DNA of 34,821 nt from Microbispora oryzae (GCF_017896165.1 NZ_JAFCNB010000038.1:1-34821); one strand, 5' to 3'. Positions 23,328 to 32,425 are shown, counted from the stretch's first letter. Translations and numbers: made by a program. Notes: a model not told the origin generated them from the sequence alone.

Positions 23328-24695
23328 ATGGTCGATATCACACAGGCCGGACGTACTGGCCGATGGGCACGCGCGTTCAGCGGCGCGGGGGCGCTGGCCA
23401 TCGCGTTGACGCTGGCCGGCTGCAGTGGGAGCAGCGGCACGTCAGCGGGCACCTACGGGTTCCCGCAGGAAACGCAGGACGACAAGGCAACGATCACGGT
23501 GTGGGTGGACTCCGATCGGTCGAGTGCGGTCGACGCCTTCAAGAAGGCCAATCCTGACGTGAAGCTTAACGTCGTCACCTACGACGGCTCGGCCAACGGG
23601 TCCAACTCCTTCCGGACGAAGGTTCAGCTCTTCGACCGGGCGAACAGCGGCTGGCCCGACGTCGTGTTCTCGTCGCAGAACAACGACGCGGCCTGGGCGA
23701 GCCAGAAGAGCAACGGCAAGCAGGCGTTCGCGGCCGTCCTCAACAGCGGGCTCGTCCCGAAGACCACGCTCGACAACTTCACTCAGGGCTCCCTGAACCC
23801 GTGCACCGTCGAGGGCAAGGTCTACTGCCTCCGCAACGACCTCGCCCAGGTGGTGCTCTGGTACAACAAGACCCTGCTCGACAAGTTCGGCTACTCCGTT
23901 CCCACCACGTGGGAGGAGTACCAGGCGATCGGCGAGAAGGTCGCCAAGGAGCACCCCGGTTACATCGTCGGCGCCGTCGGAGACTCCTTCGCTTCGGAAA
24001 TCTACTTCTGGAGCGGCAAGTGCCAGGCGAATGGCATCACCGGCCCCAAGACGGTGACGGTCAACACCGACAGCCCGGAGTGCAAGCGCGTCGCGTCGAT
24101 GCTCGACGTACTGATCAAGAACGGCACCGTCCCCAACGTGAGCGTCTTCACGCCCGAGTTCGTGAAGAAGTACTCCGACAAGGTGCTCCTGATGCCCGGC
24201 CCGGCCTGGTACGCCGGCGCCATCTTCAACAACCCGCAGTCGCTCAAGGTGCCCGCCGGCCAGCTGGGCGTCGCCCCGCCGCTGGCGTGGCAGGGTGACA
24301 CCGCCGCGACCGGCAACGTCGGCGGCGGCACCTGGTTCATCAGCAGCCACTCGAAGAACCTCAAGGCCGCCGAGAAGTTCGTCGAGTTCGTCACGACGGC
24401 CGACGACTACCAGGTGAACCTCGCTCCCGGGTTCCCGGCCTACGCGCCGGCCGCGGACAAGTGGGTCAAGAAGCAGGAGTCGAGCAACTACTACGCCACC
24501 GACCTGCAGGCCCTGGTCAAGGCCGGCTCGTCGATCTGGACCGGATGGGGCTCCGGGGTCTTCAGCCAGGAGGCCATCTGGGCCAAGACGGTCACGCCCG
24601 CGATCGCCGGCGGCAAGAACCTGGTCGATCTGCTCCCCGAATGGGGGACCGCGATCAAGAACCAGGCGCAGGTCAACGGTTACACGGTCAAGTAG
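23328..24695 (+). CDS. ABC sugar transporter, lipoprotein binding protein
   Basis: 455 residues, AAGGA before the ATG. Lipoprotein signal ending LTLAGC (Cys32). The mature protein is a family 1 solute-binding protein: ATITVWVDSDRSSAVDAFKK, WPDVVFSS, VLWYNKTLLDKFGYSVPTTW and the late GSGVFSQEAIWAKTVTPAI helix. It captures a sugar outside the membrane and passes it to the two permeases encoded next. Given the downstream enzymes, the ligand is probably an L-fucose-like monosaccharide or a small oligosaccharide. First gene of a seven-gene rightward operon. Confidence 0.92.
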   Translation: MVDITQAGRTGRWARAFSGAGALAIALTLAGCSGSSGTSAGTYGFPQETQDDKATITVWVDSDRSSAVDAFKKANPDVKLNVVTYDGSANGSNSFRTKVQLFDRANSGWPDVVFSSQNNDAAWASQKSNGKQAFAAVLNSGLVPKTTLDNFTQGSLNPCTVEGKVYCLRNDLAQVVLWYNKTLLDKFGYSVPTTWEEYQAIGEKVAKEHPGYIVGAVGDSFASEIYFWSGKCQANGITGPKTVTVNTDSPECKRVASMLDVLIKNGTVPNVSVFTPEFVKKYSDKVLLMPGPAWYAGAIFNNPQSLKVPAGQLGVAPPLAWQGDTAATGNVGGGTWFISSHSKNLKAAEKFVEFVTTADDYQVNLAPGFPAYAPAADKWVKKQESSNYYATDLQALVKAGSSIWTGWGSGVFSQEAIWAKTVTPAIAGGKNLVDLLPEWGTAIKNQAQVNGYTVK

Positions 24696-24697
24696 AC

Positions 24698-25630
24698 ATG
24701 ACGGTTACGCATCAGACGGGTCGGCCGGCGGTGTTGACGCACCGCCGGCCGTCCGGCCGGGGCCGCAGCGGCGAGCGGAGCGCGATGAGCTACGGCTTCA
24801 TCGCTCTCTACACGGTGCTGGCGGTCGCGTTCGGAATCCTGCCCGCCATCTACGCCCTCTTCCTCGCGTTCACCACCGGGGACGGCGGCTTCGCCGGGAT
24901 CGACAACTTCACCAAGGTCATCGGCGACTTCCGCTTCCTGCCCGCCGTCGAGCACGTCGCCCTCTACCTGCTGTTCTGGCTGGTGGCCCTGGTGGTGCTC
25001 GTCGCGTTCCTGGCCCTCATCGTGCACGCGATCAGCGTCCGCTGGCTGAGCCGGTCACTCAGGTTCATCTTCTATCTTCCGGGCGCGCTCGCCGGCGCTT
25101 CGAGCGTCCTTCTCTGGCTGTTCGTGCTCGACCCGACGGCCAGCCCGGTCAGCGGTCTGCTGCACCTGTTCGGCTTCTCCAGCTTCGTGCAGGTCATCGT
25201 GCCGACGCACCTGCCCCCGGTCTTCGCCATCATCGCGTTCTGGACCGGCGCGGGCGGATGGATCGTCATCATGTACGGCGCGCTCAACAACATCAGTCAT
25301 GATGTGATCGAGGCCGCCCGCATCGACGGGGCCACCACCGTGCAGATCGCCCTGCGGATCCAGCTGCCACTGCTGCGCAAGTGGATCTCGTACATGGGGA
25401 TCATGTCGCTGGCCGCGGGCACACAGCTCTTCGTCGAGCCGCAGCTGCTCTCCCAGGCCAGCAACGCGATCGTGCCGAACGACTACTCGCTCAACCAGCT
25501 CGCCTACCAGTACGCGTTCCAGCAGAACGACTTCAACGGAGCGGCGGCCATCTCCTTGCTGCTGCTCGTCATCGCCCTCGCCCTGTCGGCCGTCTTCGTG
25601 ACGCGCGGCGGCCTGTTCGAGAGGGGCTGA
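24698..25630 (+). CDS. ABC sugar transporter, permease 1
   Basis: 310 residues, starting two bases after the binding-protein stop. Six hydrophobic segments and the EAA loop near residue 205 (DVIEAARIDGATTVQIALRI), which docks the ATPase. This is the MalF/UgpA-type permease. The N-terminal cytoplasmic tail of about 30 residues is Arg-rich. It works as a heterodimer with the next gene product. Confidence 0.92.
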   Translation: MTVTHQTGRPAVLTHRRPSGRGRSGERSAMSYGFIALYTVLAVAFGILPAIYALFLAFTTGDGGFAGIDNFTKVIGDFRFLPAVEHVALYLLFWLVALVVLVAFLALIVHAISVRWLSRSLRFIFYLPGALAGASSVLLWLFVLDPTASPVSGLLHLFGFSSFVQVIVPTHLPPVFAIIAFWTGAGGWIVIMYGALNNISHDVIEAARIDGATTVQIALRIQLPLLRKWISYMGIMSLAAGTQLFVEPQLLSQASNAIVPNDYSLNQLAYQYAFQQNDFNGAAAISLLLLVIALALSAVFVTRGGLFERG

Positions 25631-25634
25631 TCTC

Positions 25635-26549
25635 ATGACGACAGTGGACATCGGTCGCCACGCCACCAGGCGCCGCAGCGATCTCAGCGGCTGGAGCGGC
25701 CGGACGATCGTCGGGGTCGTAATCGCGATCTTCGTGTTGTTCTTCGCCATTCCCATCGTCTGGCTGCTGCTGGCGACGACGAAGTCGGCGCACGGACTGA
25801 TCGTCAGCGACCCGTTCCTGCCCGGCAGCATCAGCGACTTCGCGGCCAACTGGGATCAGCTGTTCGGGTTCCAGGACGGCGCGGTGACCTCGTGGGTGGG
25901 CAACTCGGCGCTGTACGCCCTGGGTGCGCTCGTCATCACGCTCATCGCCAGCATCCCGGCCGGCTACGCGATGGCTCTTACGGAGTTCAAGTTCCGGCGG
26001 CTGCTGCTGGTGCTGACTCTGATAGTCATGCTGATCCCCAACACCGCGCTGGTGCTCCCGATCTTCCTGGAGCTCAACGTGGTGGGGCTCATCGGCAGCC
26101 CGCTGTCGGTGATCCTGCCGATGGCGTTCTTCCCGTTCGGCGTGTACCTCACGTACATCTACTTCTCGACGAGCGTTCCGCGCGACCTGCTCGCGGCGGC
26201 GCGCCTCGACGGGTGCTCCGAGTTCCAGGTGTTCACGAGGGTCGCGCTGCCGCTGGCCGCGCCGATCATCGCGCTGGTCGGGTTCTTCAGCTTCGTGCAG
26301 AGCTGGAACAACTTCTTCCTCCCCTTCGTCATGCTGCCGTCGAGCGATGGTTATCCGGTCCAGGTCGGCCTGACCTCGCTGCTCGCCTCCACTCCGGCGT
26401 TCAACCCGAGTTCCGCAGGGGCCCAGTCCGTGCAGTTGCCGACGCTCGCGCTCGCGACCGTCATCTCGGTGCTGCCCGTGCTCATCGTCTTCCTCTTCGC
26501 GCAGCGCTTCCTGGTCGCGGGAATGACGGCGGGAGGAACGAAGGAGTGA
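25635..26549 (+). CDS. ABC sugar transporter, permease 2
   Basis: 304 residues, four bases after permease 1. MalG/UgpE-type, six membrane spans, EAA loop LLAAARLDGCSEFQVFTRVA. It pairs with permease 1. No ATP-binding subunit follows; in actinomycetes such systems commonly borrow a shared MsiK-type ATPase encoded elsewhere, and none is present in this window. Confidence 0.92.
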   Translation: MTTVDIGRHATRRRSDLSGWSGRTIVGVVIAIFVLFFAIPIVWLLLATTKSAHGLIVSDPFLPGSISDFAANWDQLFGFQDGAVTSWVGNSALYALGALVITLIASIPAGYAMALTEFKFRRLLLVLTLIVMLIPNTALVLPIFLELNVVGLIGSPLSVILPMAFFPFGVYLTYIYFSTSVPRDLLAAARLDGCSEFQVFTRVALPLAAPIIALVGFFSFVQSWNNFFLPFVMLPSSDGYPVQVGLTSLLASTPAFNPSSAGAQSVQLPTLALATVISVLPVLIVFLFAQRFLVAGMTAGGTKE

Positions 26550-26577
26550 GTCGAAATCATGCCAAAAGGGGGAAATT

Positions 26578-27765
26578 TTGAAGGTCACCGGATACCGTAG
26601 CCTGACGACGGAACACGATTGGGGGCGGCTGATCGGCGATGCCAACGGGGTGATGTCCCAGCCGCGCACCGAGGTTCACGTGCTCATCCTCGAGACCGAC
26701 AGCGGGCTCGAAGGAGTCGGGGTGGGGGCGCACGGCGACATCGACCGCGTCTTCGCTGCCGTGGAGGGCGAAGACCCCCGGGCCGTCTCGGCGCTCTACG
26801 ACCGGATGCTCGACCGCGTCTTCAAGACCGGGCACTCCGGCGCGACCTTCGGGGCGATCGGTGCGATCGACATGGCGCTCTGGGACCTGAAGGCGAAGGC
26901 GGCGGGAGAGCCGCTCTGGCGCACCCTGGGAGGCCGGGACCGATTCGTCCCCGGTTACGCCTCAGGACTGGACATCGCGCTCGACGACGACGCCCTCGTC
27001 CGCCTGTACGAGAACTTCGCCGACCGGGGGTTCAGCGCCGCCAAGCTCAAGGGCGGCCGCAACCTCCAGCACGATCTGCGCCGGCTGCGAGCGTTGCGGG
27101 ACGTCCTCAGCCGCAACTCGGCGCACCCCGCTCTCATGTTCGACGCCAACGAGTCGTGGAACCGGTCCCAGGCGGTCCGGTTCATCACCGCGATCGAGCG
27201 CGAGATCGACCTCACGTGGGTCGAGGAGCCGGTGCGGAGATGGGACGCGGCCGGGCTCGCCTCGGTCCGGCGGGGTATCCGCGCCGCCGTCGCGACCGGC
27301 GAGAACCTGACCGGCCTCGAGCAGTACCGGCCGCTCCTGGACAACGACGCGATCGACATCGTCCAGGTGGGCAACGTCTGGGGCATCACGCACTTCCTGC
27401 GCGTGGCCGCGGTGGCTCATGGCCGCGATCTGCCCGTGAGCCCGGTGGCCTACCACGCCAACCCGCTGGCGCACGCCGCCACCGCGGTGCCCAATCACCT
27501 GGCGTTCGAGGTCCAGGATCTCTCGTCTCCGATCGGGCTCGACATCGATCAGGAATTCGAGGACGGTGGCATCGTCCTCGGTGACGAGCCCGGCATCGGC
27601 ATCCGGGTGGACGAAGCGCACATCAACGGCGTGCGGGCCGCCAACCCGCCGGCCGCGATCACCGGGCCGCACGTGCGTCCCGCCCGGGCGGGGCTGCGCC
27701 TCGTCCCGGACTCCCGTCAGGAGAACATGTTCGGCCTGCTGGCCGGGGAACGGGTGGGACAGTGA
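26578..27765 (+). CDS. Enolase-superfamily sugar-acid dehydratase (candidate L-fuconate dehydratase)
   Basis: 395 residues from a TTG start with AAAGGGGG seven bases upstream; the nearby ATG at 26559 is in another frame. It is a mandelate-racemase-subgroup enzyme. The general base pair is KLK (Lys156, Lys158), metal ligands are Asp189 (FDANESW), Glu216 (WVEEP) and Glu242 (TGENL), and His293 (AYHANP) and Glu311 complete the site. Such enzymes remove water from a sugar acid to give a 2-keto-3-deoxy acid. With a fucose-type lactonase and mutarotase as neighbours, L-fuconate is the best guess; L-rhamnonate, L-galactonate or D-arabinonate remain possible. The next gene overlaps its stop. Confidence 0.85.
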   Translation: MKVTGYRSLTTEHDWGRLIGDANGVMSQPRTEVHVLILETDSGLEGVGVGAHGDIDRVFAAVEGEDPRAVSALYDRMLDRVFKTGHSGATFGAIGAIDMALWDLKAKAAGEPLWRTLGGRDRFVPGYASGLDIALDDDALVRLYENFADRGFSAAKLKGGRNLQHDLRRLRALRDVLSRNSAHPALMFDANESWNRSQAVRFITAIEREIDLTWVEEPVRRWDAAGLASVRRGIRAAVATGENLTGLEQYRPLLDNDAIDIVQVGNVWGITHFLRVAAVAHGRDLPVSPVAYHANPLAHAATAVPNHLAFEVQDLSSPIGLDIDQEFEDGGIVLGDEPGIGIRVDEAHINGVRAANPPAAITGPHVRPARAGLRLVPDSRQENMFGLLAGERVGQ

Positions 27766-28106
27766 GCGCACCTCACCGCATCGAGCGTCACGCTCTCGTC
27801 GTCGGCGTCCGGCCGGAGTATCGGGAGAAGTACCTGGAGCTGCACAGCAACGTCTGGCCTCAGGTCGAGCAGACCCTGCGCGACGCGAACGTCACGAACT
27901 ACTCGATTTTCATCGTCGGCGACACCCTGTTCGCCTACTACGAGTACGTCGGCGACGACCACGCCGCGGACATGGCCCGCATCGCCGAGGATCCCGTCAC
28001 GCGCGAGTGGTGGACGCACACCGACCCGTGCCAGGTGCGCATCGTCGACGAGCGGGTCCCGGGAGCGCTGTGGCAGCCTCTCGACGAGGTGTGGCACCTG
28101 TCATGA
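27762..28106 (+). CDS. L-rhamnose/L-fucose mutarotase family (COG3254)
   Basis: 114 residues, GTG start overlapping the previous stop (GTGA). It is a small dimeric alpha/beta barrel protein with the family features: HALVVGVRPEYREKYLELHS (catalytic His and substrate pocket), VWPQVEQTLRDANVTNYSIF, FAYYEYVGDD and a C-terminal VWHLS. Members interconvert alpha and beta anomers of deoxyhexoses. COG3254 includes both RhaM and the mutarotase of the Xanthomonas L-fucose cluster. Its role would be to supply the anomer used by the sugar dehydrogenase. Confidence 0.88.
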   Translation: MSAPHRIERHALVVGVRPEYREKYLELHSNVWPQVEQTLRDANVTNYSIFIVGDTLFAYYEYVGDDHAADMARIAEDPVTREWWTHTDPCQVRIVDERVPGALWQPLDEVWHLS

Positions 28107-28951
28107 GCCGCGGTCTGGACGCGCACGTCCACCTGTGGAACCGGGCCACGGACCCGCAGCCGTGGATCGATCCAGCGACCATGGCGGCGATCGACCGGGA
28201 CTTCGCGCCCGGCGACCTGGACCGGATGCTCGACTCGACCGGTCTGGACGCCGCCGTCGTCGTGCAGTCGAGCAACAGCGTCGCGGAGACGCGGCGGCTG
28301 CTGGCCCACACGAGCCCGCGCATCGCCGGAGTGGTCGGCTGGATCGACCTCACCGCCGATGTCGCCGGACAGCTCGACGAGCTCGACGACCCCGAGGGCC
28401 TCGACCCCGCGGCGCGCCGGAGGCTGGTCGGAATCCGGCACCTGGTCCACATCGATCCCGATCCCGACTGGCTCGGGCGGTCCGACGTGGGAGCCGCCCT
28501 CGGCCATCTGGCCGCGCGCGGCCTCGGCTTCGATCTGGTCGTGCGCTGGTGGCAGCTGCCACTGGCCGCGACGGTCGTGGCCGCGCGTCCAGGCGTCCGG
28601 TTCGTCGTCGACCATCTCGGCGGGATCGCCGAATGCGATGACGACGCCGGGTGGGAGGCCGGTCTCCGGGCACTCGCCGCCCGGCCGAACACCTACGCCA
28701 AGATCTCCGGGCTGGCCGGACTGGTGGGCGATGGTGACACTGACCGTCTGCGTCGCGTGGCCGACGTGGCGCTTGAGGCGTTCGGTCCTGAGCGGCTCAT
28801 GTACGGGTCGGACTGGCCGCTGGCCGAGCTGTCGGCCGGGGCCGTGCGGTGGTGTGAGGTCGTGGACAAGCTGATCGGCGAACTGAGCCCGGCGGAACGC
28901 CAGGCGATCACGTCCGGCACCGCGTCGGCCTTCTACGGGCTCGGCACATGA
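28103..28951 (+). CDS. Amidohydrolase-family lactonase (COG3618; candidate L-fuconolactonase)
   Basis: 282 residues, ATG overlapping the previous stop by four bases. TIM-barrel metal hydrolase with the DAHVHLW start (His8, His10), strand-end residues VVDHLG (Asp170, His171), Lys200 and catalytic Asp237 in YGSDWP. COG3618 includes L-fucono-1,5-lactonase and L-rhamnono-lactonase. It would open the lactone made by the sugar dehydrogenase. Position between the mutarotase and the aldo/keto reductase genes fits this directly. Confidence 0.87.
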   Translation: MSRGLDAHVHLWNRATDPQPWIDPATMAAIDRDFAPGDLDRMLDSTGLDAAVVVQSSNSVAETRRLLAHTSPRIAGVVGWIDLTADVAGQLDELDDPEGLDPAARRRLVGIRHLVHIDPDPDWLGRSDVGAALGHLAARGLGFDLVVRWWQLPLAATVVAARPGVRFVVDHLGGIAECDDDAGWEAGLRALAARPNTYAKISGLAGLVGDGDTDRLRRVADVALEAFGPERLMYGSDWPLAELSAGAVRWCEVVDKLIGELSPAERQAITSGTASAFYGLGT

Positions 28952-29949
28952 CCGCCCACGTCGTGGACCTGCTGAACCGAGGCCGGGTCGGGCCCGGGGT
29001 CATCGGATTCGGCGGGTCCCCGCTCGGAAACCTCGGCAGTCCCGTGAGCGACGAGGAGGCCACCCGGACGCTGCGCCGGGCGTGGGACGCGGGTATCCGC
29101 TACTTCGACACGGCGCCGCACTACGGTCTCGGGCTCTCCGAGCGCCGCGTCGGAGCGGAGCTGCGCGGTCGTCCGCGCGACGAGTTCGTCGTGTCCACCA
29201 AGGTCGGCCGCCTCATCGTGCCCAGCCCGCGGCCCCGCGAGTGGGACGACGACGGATTCGCCGTCCCCGGGGACCTCACGCGGAGATGGGACTTCACGGC
29301 GGAAGGTGTCGAACGCTCGCTGCGGGAAAGCCTCTCCCGTCTCGGCCTCGACTCGGTCGACATCCTCTTCCTGCACGATCCCGACCAGGCAGGGGAGGGT
29401 GCGGCCCGCGAGGGGCTCGCGTCCCTGGCGCGTCTCAAGGCGGCCGGCCTGGTGAAGGCCATCGGCATCGGAACCAACTCGACCGCCGGGCTCGCCGCGG
29501 TGATCGAGGAGGGCCTGGTCGATGTGATCATGCTGGCCAACCGTTACTCACTGCTCGACCACACGGCGCTGGACTCGGTGCTCGCGCCGGCACATCACGC
29601 CGGCGTCGCCGTGGTCGCCGCGGGGGTCTTCGCCACCGGTCTGCTCTCCACCGCCCGGCCCTCGTTCGATCTCACGTACGAGTACCGTGCGGCGGACGCC
29701 GAGGTGGTCGGACGGGCCACCCGCATCGCGGCGATCTGCGCGGATCACGGGGTCGAGCTTCCGGCCGCGGCGCTGGCCTTTCCGCTGATGCATCCCGCGG
29801 TCGCCGCGATCGCGGTCGGCATGCGCTCGTCACTGGAGGTGGACGAGGACCTCCGGCGGTTCGAGACCGACATCCCTGAGGGGCTCTGGAGCGACCTGGT
29901 CGCCGAGGGACTGATCCCCGCCGGGGCGGTACGAGCGGACGCGCGCTGA
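28948..29949 (+). CDS. Aldo/keto reductase (candidate L-fucose 1-dehydrogenase)
   Basis: 333 residues, overlapping the lactonase gene by four bases. Catalytic tetrad: Asp54, Tyr59 (YFDTAPHYG), Lys85 (STKVG) and His143 (FLHDPD). C-terminal cofactor segment with VAAIAVGMRSSLEVDED. It is of the COG0667 type, like D-threo-aldose/L-fucose dehydrogenases that oxidise the anomeric carbon to the lactone. Last gene of the rightward operon; the next gene converges on it across a 29-base gap. Confidence 0.87.
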   Translation: MTAHVVDLLNRGRVGPGVIGFGGSPLGNLGSPVSDEEATRTLRRAWDAGIRYFDTAPHYGLGLSERRVGAELRGRPRDEFVVSTKVGRLIVPSPRPREWDDDGFAVPGDLTRRWDFTAEGVERSLRESLSRLGLDSVDILFLHDPDQAGEGAAREGLASLARLKAAGLVKAIGIGTNSTAGLAAVIEEGLVDVIMLANRYSLLDHTALDSVLAPAHHAGVAVVAAGVFATGLLSTARPSFDLTYEYRAADAEVVGRATRIAAICADHGVELPAAALAFPLMHPAVAAIAVGMRSSLEVDEDLRRFETDIPEGLWSDLVAEGLIPAGAVRADAR

Positions 29950-29978
29950 CGCGTCCGGGGTCTTCGCCCGGCGGCTCC

Positions 29979-30722
29979 TCACTCGGCGGGGGAGAACAGG
30001 CGGTGCTGGATCTCGCTCCGATAGTCGTCCATCGTGTTGTCGACGTGTGTGGCGGCGGCCTGGCCGGCCAGGTCCGGGTCGCCGGCGCGGATGGCCTCGT
30101 AGATGGCGCTGTGTTCCTCGACGGCCTTGGCCGCGCGGCCGCCGACGGATCCGCGCAGCCCGATGAGGTTGGACTGGGCCTGGAGCCGGCGCGACTCTCG
30201 TACCGAGATCTGCAGGAACATGTTGTGCGAGGCGGCGGCGATGGCGGTGTGGAAGGCGTCGTCGCCCTCGTTGAACAGGTCCGCGCGTCCGGTCTCGAAG
30301 CCTTCGCGGCACAGGTCCGCCGCCTTCTCGATGGCTCTCAGCTCGGCCGGGGTGGCGCGGTGGGCCGCCAGCCGGCTCGTCTCCGTCTCCTGCGTACGGC
30401 GGAACTCGAAGAGCATGTAGACGTGGTCGAGGTCGGTGGGGAGGAAGAAGGACGCCCACCGTCCGGTGCCGAGCATCCCCTCGTCGTCGGCCACGTAGAG
30501 GCCGCGGCCCTTCTGGGCGCGCACCCGGCCGAGCGCGGAAAGGATCTTCACCGCCTCTCGGACCACGGTACGGCTGGTGCCCAGCTGCCGGGCCAGCTCG
30601 TTCTCGGTGGGCATGCGGTCGCCCGGACGTAGCTGAAGCCGGGCGATCAACTCCAGCACCTGTTCGGCGGCCACCTCGTAGCCAGGCCGGTAGCCGCCCT
30701 CCGCGCGTGGCATGTCGGTCAC
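29979..30722 (-). CDS. GntR regulator, FadR subfamily (second)
   Basis: 247 residues from GTG 30722, with GGAGGGGG upstream; an ATG nine bases inside is an alternative. Winged helix (about 15-80): AAEQVLELIARLQLRPGDRM, LGTSRTVVREAVKILSALGR, VRAQKGRGLYV. The FCD domain follows with FEFRRTQETETSRLAAHRAT, EGDDAFHTAIAAAS and VEEHSAIYEAI as candidate metal ligands. It is distinct from the first regulator: no close identity and a different operator upstream. It may respond to another intermediate, or control the kinase and the GH141-like gene on its far side. Confidence 0.9.
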   Translation of the reverse strand: MTDMPRAEGGYRPGYEVAAEQVLELIARLQLRPGDRMPTENELARQLGTSRTVVREAVKILSALGRVRAQKGRGLYVADDEGMLGTGRWASFFLPTDLDHVYMLFEFRRTQETETSRLAAHRATPAELRAIEKAADLCREGFETGRADLFNEGDDAFHTAIAAASHNMFLQISVRESRRLQAQSNLIGLRGSVGGRAAKAVEEHSAIYEAIRAGDPDLAGQAAATHVDNTMDDYRSEIQHRLFSPAE

Positions 30723-30740
30723 GCCGCCCCCTCCATGATG

Positions 30741-30757
30741 GTCAATACGAGTATGAC
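30741..30757. promoter_or_regulatory. Operator-like palindrome before the second GntR gene
   Basis: GTCAATACGAGTATGAC contains the perfect repeat ATAC-GA-GTAT flanked by GTC and GAC, 18 bases from the GTG start. It resembles sites 1-3 but has extra spacing, as expected for a related but different FadR-type protein. Confidence 0.55.
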
Positions 30758-31104
30758 GCGTTTCATCAGGTCGTACACATCCACGGCCGTCCAGGCGGGA
30801 ACGTAATGCTCAACATCCGAATATTGCGAATCGATTCTGCCAAGCCGGGACGGTCGTCCCGATAGGGAGGGCCAGAGAGCGCGACCGGGCCGGACGGGAT
30901 GAGCGAGCGCCGGCGACGTAGCCGGTCATGACGGCGGACGGGTCAGCGGAGTCCTTATTTCGAGTCGTCCGAAACAATTGTTGATTACCCGTCCGGGACG
31001 GCGGTGTCCGGGCGGGCGATCCCGGCCCATCGGCATTGGCGAACGCGTTGGGCATTTTCCGCCGGGCGCCGGTGGAGGCCGGGGAGGTCAGCCGCTCCGG
31101 AACC
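30758..31104. other. Gene-free gap between the second regulator and the kinase
   Basis: No credible coding frame. It holds a perfect 7-bp-stem hairpin CGGGACG-GT-CGTCCCG (30846-30861) and the palindrome AACAATTGTT (30973-30982) in a local AT-rich patch. Either could be regulatory. Confidence 0.4.
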
Positions 31105-32097
31105 TCAGCGGCGCACCTCCCGCCCGGCGCCGCGGGCCACCTCCAGCACCTCCTCGGCGGTGAAGCGGCACTGGTCTCCGTGCACGCTCATCGCCAGGGA
31201 GGCCATCGCCGTCCCCCGGCTGAGCGCGTCACCCGGAGACCCGTCGAGGAGACCCCACAGCACACCGGCGGCGAACGCGTCACCGGCGCCGATCCGGTCG
31301 ACGCCGACGGTGGGCAGCGCGGGGGCCGAGACGGAGTCACCCTCCCACCACGCGACGGCGCCGTCGGCGCCCGAGGTCACCACGACGCGGCCGATCCCGA
31401 ACTTCTTCGCCAGATCGTTCGCCAGCGTGGGCGGGTCGCCGGCGAGGCCGAAGAGATCGCGCGCGTCCTCGGCCCGGCAGATCAGCAGGTCGATGTAAGG
31501 CGCCAGCTCGACGGCGAAAGAGGCGGCCGTCTCGGCCGAGGACAGTCTCGACCGATAGTTGACGTCGTAGGCGACGGTCGCGCCCCGCGCGCGGCCCTCC
31601 CGCGCGGCTCGCAGCACCAGCGCGTCGGACCCGGGCGCGACGGCCGCGGTGATGCCGGTCAGATGGATGATCTCCGCGTCGCAGACGGCGTCCCAGTCGA
31701 GGTCGTCGGCGGACAACGACCAGAACGCGGTGCCGGTCCTGTCGTAGACCACGCTCGTTGGGCGCGGCGCGGAGCCGATCTCCGCGAAGTAGAGCCCGAG
31801 GCGCTCGTCGGGCATCCAGCGCACGGTGTCGAGGGCGACGCCCGCGCTGGACAACGAGTCGGCGACGCGACGCCCGAGGGGCGTGTCCGGCAGCGCCGAC
31901 GTCCAGCGAGTGGCCACCCCGACCGACGCCAGGGCCACGGCCACGTTGGCTTCGGCGCCGGCGACGTGCACCCGCAACTCTCCACACTCGCGCAGCCGCT
32001 CGCCCGACGGCGGCGAGAGCCGCAGCATGGCCTCGCCCAGTGTGGAGACCGCGACTCGCCGGTCGGTCACCGAACCTTCGCTGTGTTGCCCGTTCAT
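31105..32097 (-). CDS. PfkB-family sugar kinase (2-keto-3-deoxygluconate kinase-like)
   Basis: 330 residues of the ribokinase fold: AGAEANVAVALASVG near the N-terminus (substrate and lid) and the anion hole DRIGAGDAFAAG with catalytic Asp273. AYDVNYRSRL is the segment that in KDG kinases contacts the acid. It would phosphorylate a keto-deoxy sugar acid or fructose-like sugar with ATP. In the known oxidative fucose route no kinase is needed, so this may serve a second substrate or a variant route. No strong ribosome binding site precedes ATG 32097; a GTG ten codons in is possible. Confidence 0.87.
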   Translation of the reverse strand: MNGQHSEGSVTDRRVAVSTLGEAMLRLSPPSGERLRECGELRVHVAGAEANVAVALASVGVATRWTSALPDTPLGRRVADSLSSAGVALDTVRWMPDERLGLYFAEIGSAPRPTSVVYDRTGTAFWSLSADDLDWDAVCDAEIIHLTGITAAVAPGSDALVLRAAREGRARGATVAYDVNYRSRLSSAETAASFAVELAPYIDLLICRAEDARDLFGLAGDPPTLANDLAKKFGIGRVVVTSGADGAVAWWEGDSVSAPALPTVGVDRIGAGDAFAAGVLWGLLDGSPGDALSRGTAMASLAMSVHGDQCRFTAEEVLEVARGAGREVRR

Positions 32098-32378
32098 GCC
32101 CGGGAGGTTACACCTCGGATCAATCGCGCCGGAACAGTGGTGATGGTGACGACCGCCGCGGTTCCGGACGCGGGACGGGCGGAGTACGGGCGGGGCGTGG
32201 GTCGGGCCGCGAGAGACGGCAAGCCGCTGCCGCGCGTCGGCCGGCGCGGGCCCCCGGCGCGGCTGTCCCGAGATCGTCCCAGCTCAACCGGCACACGAGG
32301 GTGACGAGACCGGAGCAGGACCGGGCTGGCGTGGATTACGGGCGTGTGCGGCGCGGGATGAAGGTTGCCCGGAACCCC

Positions 32379-32425
32379 TTGACGAAGGTCTTTGTTAACC
32401 GGTAATTCCTCATACGTAATATGAG
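32379..32425 (+). promoter_or_regulatory. Promoter and operator of the GH141-like gene
   Basis: TTGACG (32379-32384) is followed at 17-18 bases by GTAATT/TAATTC (32402-32408). CTCATACGTAATATGAG (32409-32425), with 6-bp arms CTCATA and TATGAG, lies directly on the start point. Its CATACGTA core is shared with GntR site 3. Confidence 0.6.

Noticed and set aside
30810..31055. 81-codon minus-strand frame in the gap upstream of the second GntR gene
   Set aside because: No ribosome binding site, no hydrophobic or domain pattern, and no conserved motif recognised.
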